Below the pieces are notes generated by a model. That model saw only the letters and a list, made by a program, of their open reading frames with translations. It did not search any database and had not been told where the DNA came from. DNA of 64,000 nt from Branchiostoma lanceolatum (taxonomy: Eukaryota; Chordata; Leptocardii; Amphioxiformes; Branchiostomatidae): NCBI RefSeq assembly GCF_035083965.1, contig NC_089726.1, positions 20,031,501 to 20,095,500 of the forward strand. The letters are read 5' to 3'. Below are positions 10,018 to 20,298 of this stretch, piece after piece; the stretch's first letter is position 1; each line of letters opens with the position of its first letter. The position numbers and the translations under genes are program-made.

Positions 10018-11625
10018 ATGTTTCGCATATTGCAACCAAAGATGACGGACGCCTTCTTGTTTTTTTATTACCTGTCAGTATCAAGCGTTGTGCTACATGC
10101 AAACACTCTTATGGGGATAGGCGCTCCTCCTTTCTTTGTCTGTGACGGTTGCGAACTTGTCGACCTGCCTGGCATTCCAAACAACGAGAACATCACAGTG
10201 TTGATTCTCGAACGGAACAACATTAAGGACATCTCGAAACTGCCTTACTTACCTAAAGTCGAGCACATTTGCATGAGCCATAATCTTATCACAACAATCC
10301 GCTGGCATTGGTTCAACAACAACACGCCACGATTGGTCGAATTGGATCTCTCTTATAATCAGATCGCTCACGTTTCAGGAAGGCTGGATGTTAATTTGAT
10401 GCCAGATATTTCGCACTTAGATTTCAGCCACAACAGGCTCTTTTCTTTTCCGGAAGAGTCCTTCTCTTTCTCAACCGAAAATAAAGCGCATATCGATGTC
10501 TCCGAGAACCCGTTCCGTTGTGACAAGCAGTTGTGCTGGCTGTTGAACGAAGCACAGTGTCTACAAAGATGTTTGTTTGGATCGTGTGGCATTGCGACCT
10601 TTTTAGAAGGAGATTTTAAGCAATGTTGTCAAAGCTGCCCGAATAGCTTCCTGCATTTCGGCTTCATGTTAGACAGTGAAAAATGGAACAGCTGCGCGAG
10701 CCCTAAGCATGTTGAGGGCCAGAGTATCGGTCAGGGCCTAAAGGGCGTTTGCAACACCACTGTCGATGGCACAAAATCAGGGCAGAACCGGAGCACAACG
10801 AGTAAACCAGGAATGAATGCAACAGCGATGGCATCGTACAATTCAACCACAAAGGCTGCTAGTGTCCTCATCTCTTCATTCTCTGCAAGCACCCAGGTCG
10901 TGTCGGTAGGTAACACGGCATCCTCCACGGTGAAAATGAAAAAGGAAGAAGAACAAGACCATACCAAAACAGTTGTTGCTGTTACCTTTGGAACCACACT
11001 CCTGATACTAGTACCCCTGTCAGCTTTGCTAACATTGTGGGCAAGGCGGCGACGAGCTCAACTCCAGAATGCTATGGCATTGCAGAGGGCGCTACAAGCT
11101 AGAAGTCAGACACTTGTTCAGAACCAAATGTACGCCGCAGTCGCTACAGATGTACTGCAGGTAATGCGAGCGGGACATCAGCTTATTCCAAACCGAATGT
11201 ACGGCGGCCGAGACCTACGTATACCGGACCAGAGCGACCCCCAGGAAATGATGGCAAACCAAGCTGAATGTATAACGGTTGAATCGTATGCAGAAGCACG
11301 TCTGTCACGTATCGAAGCTATTACAAGCCAGGATTTCGGTGTCCAATGTCTAAGGCGTGAGGAAAACACACACACATACACTTATGTCAAAGATGACGTG
11401 CACTCTGCAAGGCAGATAGTGGAGGCACATCGCGAGCACCATTATGTGAACGAAGAGGGAAGGTATGAGACGATTCCGAATGAACTTGGGTGTACTGGTG
11501 TTGAACCATACGCGGAAATAGGATTATCAGACATCGCTGCAAGAGTCACGACAGTGCAGGGATCCGGAGAATATGGCGGTGATGCTCCCGACCATCTCCA
11601 CGAAGAGTACACGGAACAGCCTTAA
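10018..11625 (+). CDS. Leucine-rich-repeat type I transmembrane receptor, long-tail copy
   Basis: A single-exon 535-residue protein. A hydrophobic signal peptide covers about residues 10-28. Four LRRs follow at about 59-155 (LxxLxLxxNxI pattern, e.g. LVELDLSYNQI). A cysteine-rich LRR C-cap starts at NPFRCDKQLCWL (165-175), and a Ser/Thr-rich stalk with N-glycosylation sequons runs to about 318. One membrane span (about 319-341) ends in the stop-transfer WARRRR. The ~190-residue cytoplasmic tail has spaced tyrosines, including YVNE (476-479, a Grb2-SH2-type YxN motif), RYETI (482-486) and EPYAEI (496-501). It is probably a cell-surface adhesion or signalling receptor; the ligand is unknown. 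ATG 10018 is preceded by an in-frame stop and matches the start region of the mirrored paralogue. The 3' end of the gene is duplicated just downstream (11766-11940). Confidence 0.88.
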   Translation: MFRILQPKMTDAFLFFYYLSVSSVVLHANTLMGIGAPPFFVCDGCELVDLPGIPNNENITVLILERNNIKDISKLPYLPKVEHICMSHNLITTIRWHWFNNNTPRLVELDLSYNQIAHVSGRLDVNLMPDISHLDFSHNRLFSFPEESFSFSTENKAHIDVSENPFRCDKQLCWLLNEAQCLQRCLFGSCGIATFLEGDFKQCCQSCPNSFLHFGFMLDSEKWNSCASPKHVEGQSIGQGLKGVCNTTVDGTKSGQNRSTTSKPGMNATAMASYNSTTKAASVLISSFSASTQVVSVGNTASSTVKMKKEEEQDHTKTVVAVTFGTTLLILVPLSALLTLWARRRRAQLQNAMALQRALQARSQTLVQNQMYAAVATDVLQVMRAGHQLIPNRMYGGRDLRIPDQSDPQEMMANQAECITVESYAEARLSRIEAITSQDFGVQCLRREENTHTYTYVKDDVHSARQIVEAHREHHYVNEEGRYETIPNELGCTGVEPYAEIGLSDIAARVTTVQGSGEYGGDAPDHLHEEYTEQP

Positions 11626-11940
11626 ACAAGCATGTAGCAGCTGACCGCGACCGCTGACAGCGATGATCAACTGGAGACTAAGTAATATGAAATTTCATTC
11701 ATTGAACCGGGACGGGGGACGTTACAGACTGCTGACTACCTTTGACCCGTTGCTCAGAATTAACAATATGGCGGTGCTGATCCCGGCCATCTCCACGAAG
11801 AGAACACGGAACAGCCTCAAACAAGCATGCAGCAGCTGGCCGCGACCGCTCACAGCGATGATCAACTAGAGACTATGTAATCCGAAATTTCATTCATTGA
11901 ACCGGGACGGGGAACGTTACAGACTGCCAATTACCTTTAC
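11568..11940 (+). repeat. Tandem duplication of the 3' end of the LRR gene and its flank
   Basis: The stretch from ATATGGCGGTGATGCTCCCG (about 11570) to 11750 is repeated with about 90% identity at 11766-11940. The first copy holds the last codons and stop of the LRR receptor; the second is non-coding in that frame. Shared words include CACGAAGAG, ACACGGAACAGCCT and TTGAACCGGGACGGGG. Confidence 0.85.
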
Positions 11941-12089
11941 CATAATTCCGTAAGGTCACGTACTCTGTGTATTTAGGGCATCGGTTATCATGTAGAAGAC
12001 CAGAGGTGTGCTCAGATATTCGAAAAATTCCAAAAAGTTGACCCAAAAAATTGTCAATACTAGTTTATATGCCATCCCGCATTTTTTCA

Positions 12090-12325
12090 AAGACATCATT
12101 TGAAGTCAGTAATGTCGCCAAAATTTTGTAAAAAAGCGTGTACGATTCGAAAGTACAGTATCGTCAATATTCTGATACCCTCGTTATATTGCAAAATCCA
12201 GCATCGATTTTGAAAGTAGACTAAACACATTTAAGTCTTTGTTTACCAGGTGCTCAGTTGTCGTGCCACGGAACGGAACGAACCAATCAAAAAATTTGAA
12301 AGAGACCGTTTGATGTGCTCGTTAA
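12090..12325 (+). repeat. Dispersed repeat flanking a TTAA MITE (copy 1)
   Basis: About 230 bp similar to 41420-41654, with shared phrases such as AAAATCCAGCATCGATTTTG and CTCAGTTGTCGTGCC. In both places it leads directly into a TTAA-flanked MITE, so repeat plus MITE were probably copied together. Confidence 0.75.
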
Positions 12326-12828
12326 AGGCATCCAGAGCATTTTACGAGGCATGATACTTGAATAAAAAATTCCAATTTCTAGTCATTCCTATACATAGTA
12401 AGTTTCAATAACACTATATCATTGCATATCGACATTAAAGGAGCAAAGATGCAATACCGCTATGTGGTGAGAACTGTAGAAAATTTAAGCCCTAATAGAC
12501 TAATCCTGACCGTCCGTCACAATTATATTAGCGGTACGACCAATGAAAGAGTGACTACATGTCCGTCACATTTTTGAATTTTTATGTTTTCATTTTGCAT
12601 TCCTGCGTTTTGATGGAGGTGGGCGGGGCTATGGTATCGGTCTATTTACACTAGGCGTATGAAACTATAATATCACCATGTAGCTTATTTTTGTGCCGCT
12701 TTTGAGCACTTTTGATAAGAAATCCGCTTGTAAATGTGGTAAACAGTGGCATTAAATTTAAATTTCATAAAGATTAAAGAACTAGAATATTTCCAATTTT
12801 CAAGCCTAATACAATGCTCTGAGTTCCT
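12326..12828. mobile_element. 503-bp TTAA-flanked MITE
   Basis: The ends are AGGCATCCAGAGCATT and, in complement, AGGAACTCAGAGCATT. TTAA lies at 12322-12325 and 12829-12832. No ORF. A shorter relative is at 41655-41995. Confidence 0.7.
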
Positions 12829-12832
12829 TTAA

Positions 12833-13546
12833 TAGTTATTCTCACCATTAAGTATATGTGAGTAGATGTCAAATATTTCAATCATTCCAGCTAAAAAAAG
12901 CCAAGGCAGCTACAAACAGTAAAGCACTTTAAAACAGCAATGCTTAACAGGCCTCTGACCTCCCACGAAACCTGACCTAGATCGTTTTTTGGACTTTGAA
13001 TATTGGATTACGGCCTCGGACTGTTTGTTTCTGGACCTGTATATAATGTCATTTTGTTTAGATTTGATTTTAGAATTGTTATATATCATTTCATTGTCAT
13101 TGAAATATTTTCAGGTATGGTTTTTTCCTCATATATGTTCAGTTGGGCTATTTTCTGTGACATTATTAAATATTTCCGTGTTTTCCAATTTATTAAATTC
13201 CATGTGTTTCTGAGCCCCCTTTGAAATCAGCTTATGGCTGAAGGGGCCACCTAGATGTTTAAAGATCAAATGAATAAATGCGGATGTATAACCTATCAGG
13301 TGTTGCCCACTCGGTTACAGGGGGTTCTGCGTTTTCTGTGGTATTTTTGAGAAATTAAATTGAAGTGCAGGTTGATTTAGTCGGATTATAGATGTTAAAC
13401 GTTGCGCCAAGTTAGCAGCCAACAGTCACTTCCGTCTCTCTGCAGTAGGCGTATATCTCTATTAGCTATCTTCATTTTTTGTCTTTTTAACGTTGAGCGC
13501 TGTAACGCCGGGCGTCCCCTAACTTTGACTGAATTTGTAATCGTCG
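12833..13546. repeat. Duplicated arm sequence with a repeat shared elsewhere
   Basis: Matches 23660-24440 in mirror image. The part at 13365-13546 (CAGGTTGATTTAG through GGCGTCCCCTAACTTTG) is also found at 42010-42190 and, in part, at 19190-19250, so it is a dispersed repeat in its own right. No gene. Confidence 0.65.
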
Positions 13547-13554
13547 AATTACGC

Positions 13555-13941
13555 CACCCTCCTTAAAGCAGGACCCCTATCGCTCGATTCGTCGTTGGCT
13601 CGCTCGCTTAGGGGCCCTGCTCTTTAGCCCCGGTAGACACTGGTTCTGGCGCCATCGCCACCAAAACAGCTTCAGCCAATCAGAGGCTTTGCTAAATATC
13701 ATTTCAAGCAAAAGCGCAAAGGACGCTGGGAAGCTATCAACCTATCAGGTGACGTCTCACGGTTACTTTAGGTCTAGGTTCAGAACAAATTAACCGCCAA
13801 ATAAGGATAGCTCATTAATTATTCATGAGCAACTGTCAGTAACGGCGCCAGAACCGTGTCTACCGTCGCTGAAGAGCAGGGCCCCTATGCGAGCGAGCCA
13901 ACGACGAATCGAGCGATAGGGGTCCTGCTTTCAGGAGGGTG
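13555..13941. mobile_element. 387-bp MITE with long inverted repeats and 8-bp target duplication (hAT-like), left-arm copy
   Basis: The inverted repeats are over 90 bp, starting CACCCTCCTTAAAGCAGGAC and mirrored at the right end. The direct repeat AATTACGC lies at 13547-13554 and 13942-13949. An 8-bp duplication fits hAT. The same insertion is present at 23269-23651 with the complementary flanks GCGTAATT, so it predates the segmental duplication. A degraded relative occupies about 36020-36545. Confidence 0.88.
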
Positions 13942-13984
13942 AATTACGCAAAAACAGGCCACATCTGATGTCATCGAGTGATAA

Positions 13985-14203
13985 CATACATACGAGGGTG
14001 AGTCAGTACTTTTTGTAAGTGGCTTCATAACAGGCTGATTTTTTTCATCAAATGTTGTGGTAGATATTAAACTGGAATTTCATACTGTGGCATTTGGAAG
14101 TCATGTGACAGTGGACATGGTTGAATATAGATTATGAGAATTAGGGCCTAATTTGCATAATATATATTTCATGGAGATATGAGGTCTTCCAACTCTTGTA
14201 TAT
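13985..14203. repeat. Mariner-like terminal repeat plus inner end of the left arm
   Basis: ACGAGGGTGAGTCAGTACTT resembles mariner-type inverted repeats; the mirror copy is at 23160-23222. The following TTTGCATAATATATATTTCATGG segment belongs to a dispersed repeat also seen at 38555-39420 and 51568-52364. Similarity between the arms ends here. Confidence 0.55.
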
Positions 14204-14520
14204 TATTGATATGTATTCCCGATAGTTATGCAAATACTCCCGACAGCGAACCACCCCCCCCCCCCCTGTCGTCCTTTGCGCGATATCTCATTCCTCGATT
14301 TGCTCGGCGCCCACCCGCTTTCGCTGATATTCCGGTATATATATATATGATACAAACACCGCTTTCGTCGATATTCCGGTATATATACGGTATAGAGATA
14401 TAATACAAACACTCCCTCCGAGGCTTCCAGCCTATGGTTGTATTGTTCGACGACGAAAAATCTGGTAATCAGGTGTTTTGGTTACCCTTTGACTCTAGGT
14501 CAGAGGTCGGATATTTCCGT

Positions 14521-14615
14521 CCGCCATTTTGATTCCAGCCGACGTTCTTTTATTTAGTTCTTCCAGACTTCTAGTCGTTTCTGCTAGTGCTGTAACAGAT
14601 TCAGCTGGGGATTTG
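14521..14615 (+). promoter_or_regulatory. Promoter and non-coding first exon of zinc-finger gene A
   Basis: CCGCCATTTTGATTCCAGCC (a YY1-like CCGCCATTTT motif at 14521) is followed by GACGTTCTTT and a short transcribed region ending GGGGATTTG|GTAGGTAACG, a consensus splice donor. The same block lies upstream of the three zinc-finger genes at 44-55 kb in the same orientation relative to each gene. The intron runs to the acceptor CCACCACAG at 15029. The exon start is not defined by sequence. Confidence 0.7.
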
Positions 14616-15036
14616 GTAGGTAACGACCTTGTTTCACTTTTTTAAAGTAATCCAGGCTAATTCTTGGTATTCGTACCGCGAAAATACTATCATTTTATGT
14701 ACAGCTGCAGGTCGAAAAACTATACGGTAAGTCCGGAGCATCAAATTATTGTACAGTACCTATAATAACGTTACTGTACCAAATAGACTTGCCCTCTATA
14801 TTCCTGAATAGACTTAACGTTACACTGCATTGAATAGGTAGTTTAAGTTGTAACATTTTTTTTTTACTTATTGGTGACGCCACTGGGGTGAGCCTAAATC
14901 CTATTTTGTTCACTCACTAGAATTCCAAACATTTCAAAGGAATTAACTTTGGTATGTACAGTTAGGGTATGTATACTGTTCGTGAAAGTTCTGGACATGC
15001 ATACTGAAATCACCACCTTTCCACCACAGAGCTGAC

Positions 15037-16671
15037 ATGGCATCCTCGAGTTGTGGGTCTCCAACCGACGTTCCTCGGGACAATAGCCAACTGCTGAAAG
15101 TCAACCCAACGGCTGACGTAACGAACTGTCAGGATGAGTTAAGTGTACAAAATATGTCAATACACAAAGGTGAGGAACACTACCTACATGGGGAGGATGG
15201 AGATAGAACTGAGGTCCACAGAGATGAAAATATCCATATGGGAGAAGCGTTGCACGCAAACAACCAGTTTGGAGCTGTTATGTCTCGGCAGATAACTGAC
15301 GCAGCTAACTACATTAAGGAAGAACCCAACACCAGTGTAGAGCCTAAGATATCTAAGAGGTCCATCCTCTCCCAACATATGAAGAAACAGTGGATGAACC
15401 AGCGCAGAAAACACACACAGGAAACTGACATAGCCAACCACACTGATGAAGAACCCCACAAACCCCACATCTGTGTAGAGTGTGAATATAAGACACCTAA
15501 TAAGTCACATCTTTCCCGACATCTGAAGACACATACCAAAGAGAAACCGTACGGGAGAGCTAACGAATCACACCTCCAAACAAAACCGAAGAAGACGTAC
15601 AAGTGTGATCAGTGCGACTATTCGTCACCTTGGAAACTATGTTTGGATATGCACATGGCTAAACACACCGGTGAGAAACCCTACATTTGTATAGAGTGCG
15701 GATACGAAACTGCAAGTAAGTCCAGGCTATCTAGTCATAAGAAAGTACACTCCAGAAATAAGCCCCACAAATGTGACCAGTGCAACTTTCGCACAGCTTG
15801 GAAGGAATACTTAGATTTGCACAAGGCTAAACACACTGGTGAGAAACCCTACATGTGTGAGGAATGTGGATTCAAATCAGCAACTAGTTCCAGCCTATCT
15901 AGACATAGGACAATACACTCAGGAGAGAAGCCGTATAAGTGTAACCAGTGCGATTTTTGCACAGCTTGGAAGCAGTACTTTGATTCACACGTGGCTAAGC
16001 ACACTGGTGAGAAACCCTACGCGTGTGAGGAGTGCGGGTTCAGGACAGCTTACAAGTGTCACCTTTCCAGACATAGGAAAATACATAAATCAGAGAGACA
16101 GTACAGGTGTGACCAGTGCGACTACTCAGCCAACCAGAAAGGACACCTTGACAGACACATGGCTACTAAACACACCGGTGAGAAACGTTTCATGTGTGAG
16201 GTGTGTGGCTTCAGGACAGCTACCAAGTCTAACTTCTCCAATCATGTAAAGTTGCATACAAAAGGAGAGCCACTAAAGTGTGACCAAGGCATGGAAAAGC
16301 TCCATGTACTTAAGTCCTACAAGTGTGTTGTGTGTGACTTTTGCACTCCGCGGAAGGATAGCCTGAGGACACACATGGCTAAACACACTGGTGAGAAACA
16401 GTACATGTGTGAAACGTGCGGGTTCAGGACAGCTCACAAGTCCCAACTCACTCACCACTTGAAACTACATACAGGAGAGAAGCCACACAAGTGCGACCTG
16501 TGTGACTATCGCAGTATATGGAAAGGAAACCTCTCGAAACACATGGTTAAACACACCGGTGAGAAGCCCTATATGTGTGACCAGTGTGGCTACAGGTCAT
16601 CTTTCAGGTCTGGTCTCACAAGTCATATGAAGTTGATACATACAAAGCAACTTGAGTATGACCAGTTTTAA
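15037..16671 (+). CDS. C2H2 zinc-finger protein A (13 fingers)
   Basis: A 544-residue intronless coding exon; the ATG lies 7 bp after the splice acceptor CCACCACAG. The first ~140 residues are acidic/polar and shared with the genes at 44-55 kb; no KRAB, BTB or SCAN domain is seen. Thirteen C2H2 fingers follow, joined by HTGEKPY-type linkers. They alternate between two styles, CDQCDF..AWK..LD.H and CEECGF.TA.K..L..H. All metal ligands (C-x2-C, H-x3-4-H) look intact. The predicted role is sequence-specific DNA binding in the nucleus. It lies in the spacer between the inverted-duplication arms, far from its tandem relatives and in the opposite orientation. Its finger set is four short of B and C because it lacks their duplicated four-finger block. 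Confidence 0.92.
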   Translation: MASSSCGSPTDVPRDNSQLLKVNPTADVTNCQDELSVQNMSIHKGEEHYLHGEDGDRTEVHRDENIHMGEALHANNQFGAVMSRQITDAANYIKEEPNTSVEPKISKRSILSQHMKKQWMNQRRKHTQETDIANHTDEEPHKPHICVECEYKTPNKSHLSRHLKTHTKEKPYGRANESHLQTKPKKTYKCDQCDYSSPWKLCLDMHMAKHTGEKPYICIECGYETASKSRLSSHKKVHSRNKPHKCDQCNFRTAWKEYLDLHKAKHTGEKPYMCEECGFKSATSSSLSRHRTIHSGEKPYKCNQCDFCTAWKQYFDSHVAKHTGEKPYACEECGFRTAYKCHLSRHRKIHKSERQYRCDQCDYSANQKGHLDRHMATKHTGEKRFMCEVCGFRTATKSNFSNHVKLHTKGEPLKCDQGMEKLHVLKSYKCVVCDFCTPRKDSLRTHMAKHTGEKQYMCETCGFRTAHKSQLTHHLKLHTGEKPHKCDLCDYRSIWKGNLSKHMVKHTGEKPYMCDQCGYRSSFRSGLTSHMKLIHTKQLEYDQF

Positions 16672-17500
16672 TACTCTTCGGCTAGGAAGGGAGGTAGTTT
16701 TTTTTTTAGGACAGGGCCTAAGTATGACCACTCCTTTGTGAATACTCTTCGATTTAAGTGGCATGCCCCGATGTTGTGCCCTTTAAGGAGCTTTACACCA
16801 CTTTCCTCACTTCCCTTAAGTGAGTACCTTGCTAGGGACGTCCCTCGGATAGGACGTTAAATGGAGGCCCCGTGTTTGAGGATAGCCACACCTCGAGCAC
16901 GTTGATTAAAGAACCCACCACACTTATCGAGAAGAGTAGGGATCCTTCCCGATGTGGGTGGATCAAAGTTTCAAACCTTACAGACAGGTCTCTTGGTTAA
17001 CATCTTGAAAATATGATGGTCACCTGTTATGTCAATCACTCTACAAAATTTAGTAAATCTTAATAAATAAATAGATGCAAGAAAGCTTCGCAAAGCCTCT
17101 TTGCTAAACGCTGACAGGTCTCACCTCTCCCAAAACACGGAGAAGAGCAAGCGCCTGGAGAGAAGCAGTTGAAATATGACTACAGGTAGTAGTCAGTCAG
17201 TGTACTATACCCTTATGTCATACATAGAAATCAAGTTCACTGTCATATTTATTATATGTCATGCATATATCAAGTAGGATGGATGTCAAGACACTGGATG
17301 CCATAAGCATTGTTTAACATGTATATTTAGATGTGACAACTTTAATTGTCAAAAATAGGTGCACAAGAGATTGCTTTGCTATTAGAAAAAATATTATATC
17401 CAACTATTAGCCCTATCTCATTGTAACCTGATATTGTATAGAAGAAACTATAAGTACATAAATTTTAGTAATTAGGTTTTAACATTTGGGTGGTCATCTG
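16672..17500 (+). other. 3' region of zinc-finger gene A with SINE fragment and family-specific 3' segment
   Basis: 16800-17060 holds a SINE core (GGCCCCGTGT, AAAGAACCCACCACACTTAT) shared with the SINE at 51006-51360. 17210-17500 is similar, in the same orientation relative to the gene, to the 3' region of zinc-finger gene B (42303-43640 on the other strand), e.g. TTGTCAAAAATAGGTGCAC. This suggests a shared long 3'UTR or a conserved downstream element. Confidence 0.6.
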
Positions 17501-17514
17501 TTCATCTATCCCTT

Positions 17515-17660
17515 TGGGCAGGATCTAGGAGTATGCAATAAATACTATTATCACATGGCCAGATGGTGTCGACCAATCAGAAGCCTCCATTGCCCACAAT
17601 AAGTGGTCTGTTATCACGCCATAACACACCACTTATTGACGTCATGCCATAACAAAACCG
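17515..17660. repeat. Dispersed repeat copy
   Basis: TATCACATGGCCAGATGG, TCGACCAATCAGAAGCC and related words recur at 56460-56540. No clear ends. Confidence 0.5.
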
Positions 17661-17689
17661 TTGCATTTTGTAGATGGGGGTATCTTTTT

Positions 17690-18240
17690 GATGAATCTTT
17701 TTCTTAACCTTGTTGTAAATATCTTTATTGTCTTAAAATTCCCCCAAATGTCCTAAGAATACATGAAGAATTCATGAAAAAAGGAAAAAAATTCAATTCA
17801 AGTACAATTCAAACGGAAAGGACTAAGAACAATATTTTTCACACCCCCGCCGTCAAAGTGGAACCGGCCCAAACGATCGTTCGCAGAACGCGTTCGAACG
17901 TCCGCCATAAGAGTACCACAGTTTTTCGTCGAGGAACTGTCAGACGCCGACTTAGAGTCAGTTTTCGGGTCATGGGAAGTTGGGGAAGACGCCCAGGAAC
18001 ATACTTCAGCGGTTGAGGGGCAAGGAAGCTGACGAGTGTGACCAACAAGAAGCAGCGGGCACACAGAGTCCCCTCCCCACTCATCACATTGTATTTCCCG
18101 AAGTAGCAAATCATGGCAGACAAAGAAATCGCCCATGAAACCTCCTACGTTTCTACCCAAGAGGACCCCAGACCGGTATGTTCACGTTTCTGAGGGGTTT
18201 TACCTGACGAAAATTAAAAATGTTACTGGCAAAGTGATGT
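17690..18240. other. Unassigned stretch with a coding-like segment
   Basis: On the plus strand from about 17855 to 18018 one frame reads NRPKRSFAERVRTSAIRV followed by FVEELSDADLESVFGSWEVG before a stop. It looks more protein-like than background, but no ATG, splice partner or family is evident. It may be an exon or a transposon-protein remnant. Confidence 0.2.
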
Positions 18241-18697
18241 CGTCTTGTTAAAAACAAACGCCCCCCTCCCCATGGCCCAAGTCACGAACACGTAACTTCC
18301 CGAAACCGATGTGTTGGCATCGAAAGAATTACGGTCAAAATCGCCCAAATTCTTACAGGTTTGTACCTACAATGATCTTGGCTCGATATGTGTACGCTTC
18401 TGTGGGATTTTTTTTTCCGGCTTGAGTAATAATTATCCGGGGAAACTACAACTTGCGGCAAAGGGGAGGTAAACATGTACGATTCTTACCACACCTAGGC
18501 GTCTAACAACCTGTCAATTTATAACCGTGTGGGCTCGAAGACAAGTCACCGCTTGTTTACATTGGATTATATGAAGATCATATGTACAATGGATTGATTT
18601 TACATGTATAGTATTAAATAAAGAATCTATGTATTATACAGAAATTTGTCTCTCTTATATGGGTCAGTTTGGATAGGCTATGTGATAATAACGTTAA

Positions 18698-18860
18698 TGA
18701 CCCGCCTGTTCCTCGGTGTATATGGTGTCATAACGCCTGGTCATGTGCTATAACCACCTCATAAAACCAACTCGTTCGCTTCGCTCACTTGGTGGTTTTA
18801 TTCGGTGGTTATAGCACATGACCAGGCGTTATGACACCATATACACCTCGGGGCGGGTCA
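18698..18860. mobile_element. 163-bp TTAA-flanked foldback MITE
   Basis: Nearly the whole element is a palindrome: TGACCCGCC...CGGTGTATATGGTGTCATAA and its complement, with a short AT/GC centre containing TTCGCTTCGCTCAC. TTAA borders both ends (18694-18697 and 18861-18864). A related truncated element with the same CCTCGGTGT end begins at 30876. Confidence 0.8.
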
Positions 18861-18931
18861 TTAACCCTTAATTGATTCATACTACAGCTGTTGCATGCAC
18901 TTTGTTTACGGCTGATTGAACAGATGCATGT

Positions 18932-19160
18932 ACAAGGGTGAGTCAATAAGTTTTGCCTTTTGCTTCATAACAGGCTCATTTGTCGATCTAATGAGTTAAA
19001 TTTTGTCACAAATACAAAGACACATATCGTCTGGGACTTAACTGTCTCAGTTTGTTGTTCAAATTTTCATGATAGAGCTGATTTCAAGCTGACCACACCC
19101 TAGTTAGTCCGTAGGAAGCAATGCGCCTGTTATGAAGTCACTTGCAAAACTTACCCACGT
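18932..19160. mobile_element. Mariner-like MITE
   Basis: The left end AAGGGTGAGTCAATAAGTTT and right end AAACTTACCCACGTATG are inverted repeats, each followed inward by CTTCATAACAGGC or its complement. The type matches the terminal fragments at 13985 and 23160. Confidence 0.6.
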
Positions 19161-19259
19161 ATGTACGTGCTCGATGACAACAGATGTGGCCTACGTTTTA
19201 GTAATTCGACGATTACAAATTCAGCCAAAGTTTCGACGGGATGCCCGACGTTACACCAC

Positions 19260-20060
19260 CACTGCACGAAATGGCCACGTATCCTGACGGATCCGACGTA
19301 TCCGGAATCGGGCCTCATGGCGTTTCCGAGCGAATCCGGAAAAATCCCAGTTCACTATTCGGATACTGAGGTGCCCGCAGATCCGACCAATTCCGACGCC
19401 GTATTCCTCTGGATCCGTGATGCGCCTCGGATACCCGAAAATATTTGTGCGGATCCCTCGTTTTTTTAATATTTGGAATGTTCGGATTGTTTGTATGTCG
19501 GTAGTTGTTTCGGATCCTTACGAATGAATACACACGGCACGGCATGATCTCATTTCCTGACGAATCCAGCAGATCGGAATTACGCATTATAGCAGACACG
19601 GAACGTTTCGGATTGAATCCGATGCACCTCAGATCCGACAAAAATTCCGGCGCCGCGTATACGTCTGGATCCTTCATACGTTTCGGGTACAGATACGGAA
19701 CGTTTCCGAGCAAATTCAGACAAATACCAGGTACAGCTCAGATCTGACAATTCCGACGCCGTATACGTCTGGATCCGTGATGCGCCTCGGATACCTGAGG
19801 ATATTTGCGCGGATCCTTCGTTTTCAGATATTTGTCAATATGGCAGAGATAATCGGATTGTTTGTTTGTCGGTAGTTGCTTCGGATCCTAACCAACAAAT
19901 ACACACTGCACGGCATGATCTCAGATCCTGAAAAATCCAGCGGATCCGCAATCGTGCATCATAGCAGATACGGAACGTTTCCGATTGGATCCGATGCACC
20001 TCAGATCCAACAATTCCGACAAATCCTGACGTATCCGTAATACGGATTCGTGTCCAATCT
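19260..20060. repeat. Two copies of a ~360-bp unit rich in GGATCCG words
   Basis: CTGGATCCGTGATGCGCCTC occurs at about 19409 and 19768, and TAGTTGTTTCGGATCCT-like phrases recur in step. Words of the GGATCCG/TCCGAC type fill the block. ORFs on both strands here overlap each other and show no known domain, so I treat them as repeat by-products. Confidence 0.7.
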
Positions 20061-20298
20061 CCCACAAGACACTGCGTGTCATGACGTCAGGCGCGAGAAA
20101 CGGTTTTGTCGGTGAACAGCACGGAGACAAGAACGGCGTTTCATCACTCTCTGTGCTTAACATGGCATCGTCAGAGTCTACCATGGTCGACCAGTGATTT
20201 TTAGTGACTTGAGAGTCGAAGGGGATTCGGTGTAAACTCAAACGCGCGGCATTGCGAAGTAGTCTTCTTCGTGCATGCAATATTCGTCGCCCCCCTCC

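Larger units (their letters stand above)
85..14203 (+). repeat. Left arm of a large inverted segmental duplication
   Basis: Most of this stretch reappears in reverse complement at 23020-29072. Landmarks pair in mirrored order: the poly-A/ATT-rich outer end (85-350 with 28830-29072), the SINE (7675-7900 with 27600-27905), the LINE tail (8735-8998 with 26700-26965), the LRR receptor (10018 with 25776), the MITE (13555-13941 with 23269-23651) and the inner end near 14203 with 23020. The left arm is longer mainly because two TTAA-flanked elements (358-5570 and 5708-6621) sit inside it, and because 11340-13000 has no counterpart on the right. The arms are diverged by substitutions and small indels, so the duplication is not very recent. 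Confidence 0.85.

Noticed and set aside
10018-11625. Calling the tyrosine motifs of the LRR receptor ITIMs
   Set aside because: The residues at position -2 of YETI and YAEI do not fit the ITIM consensus. Only the YxN (YVNE) motif is a clear match to a known SH2 target.
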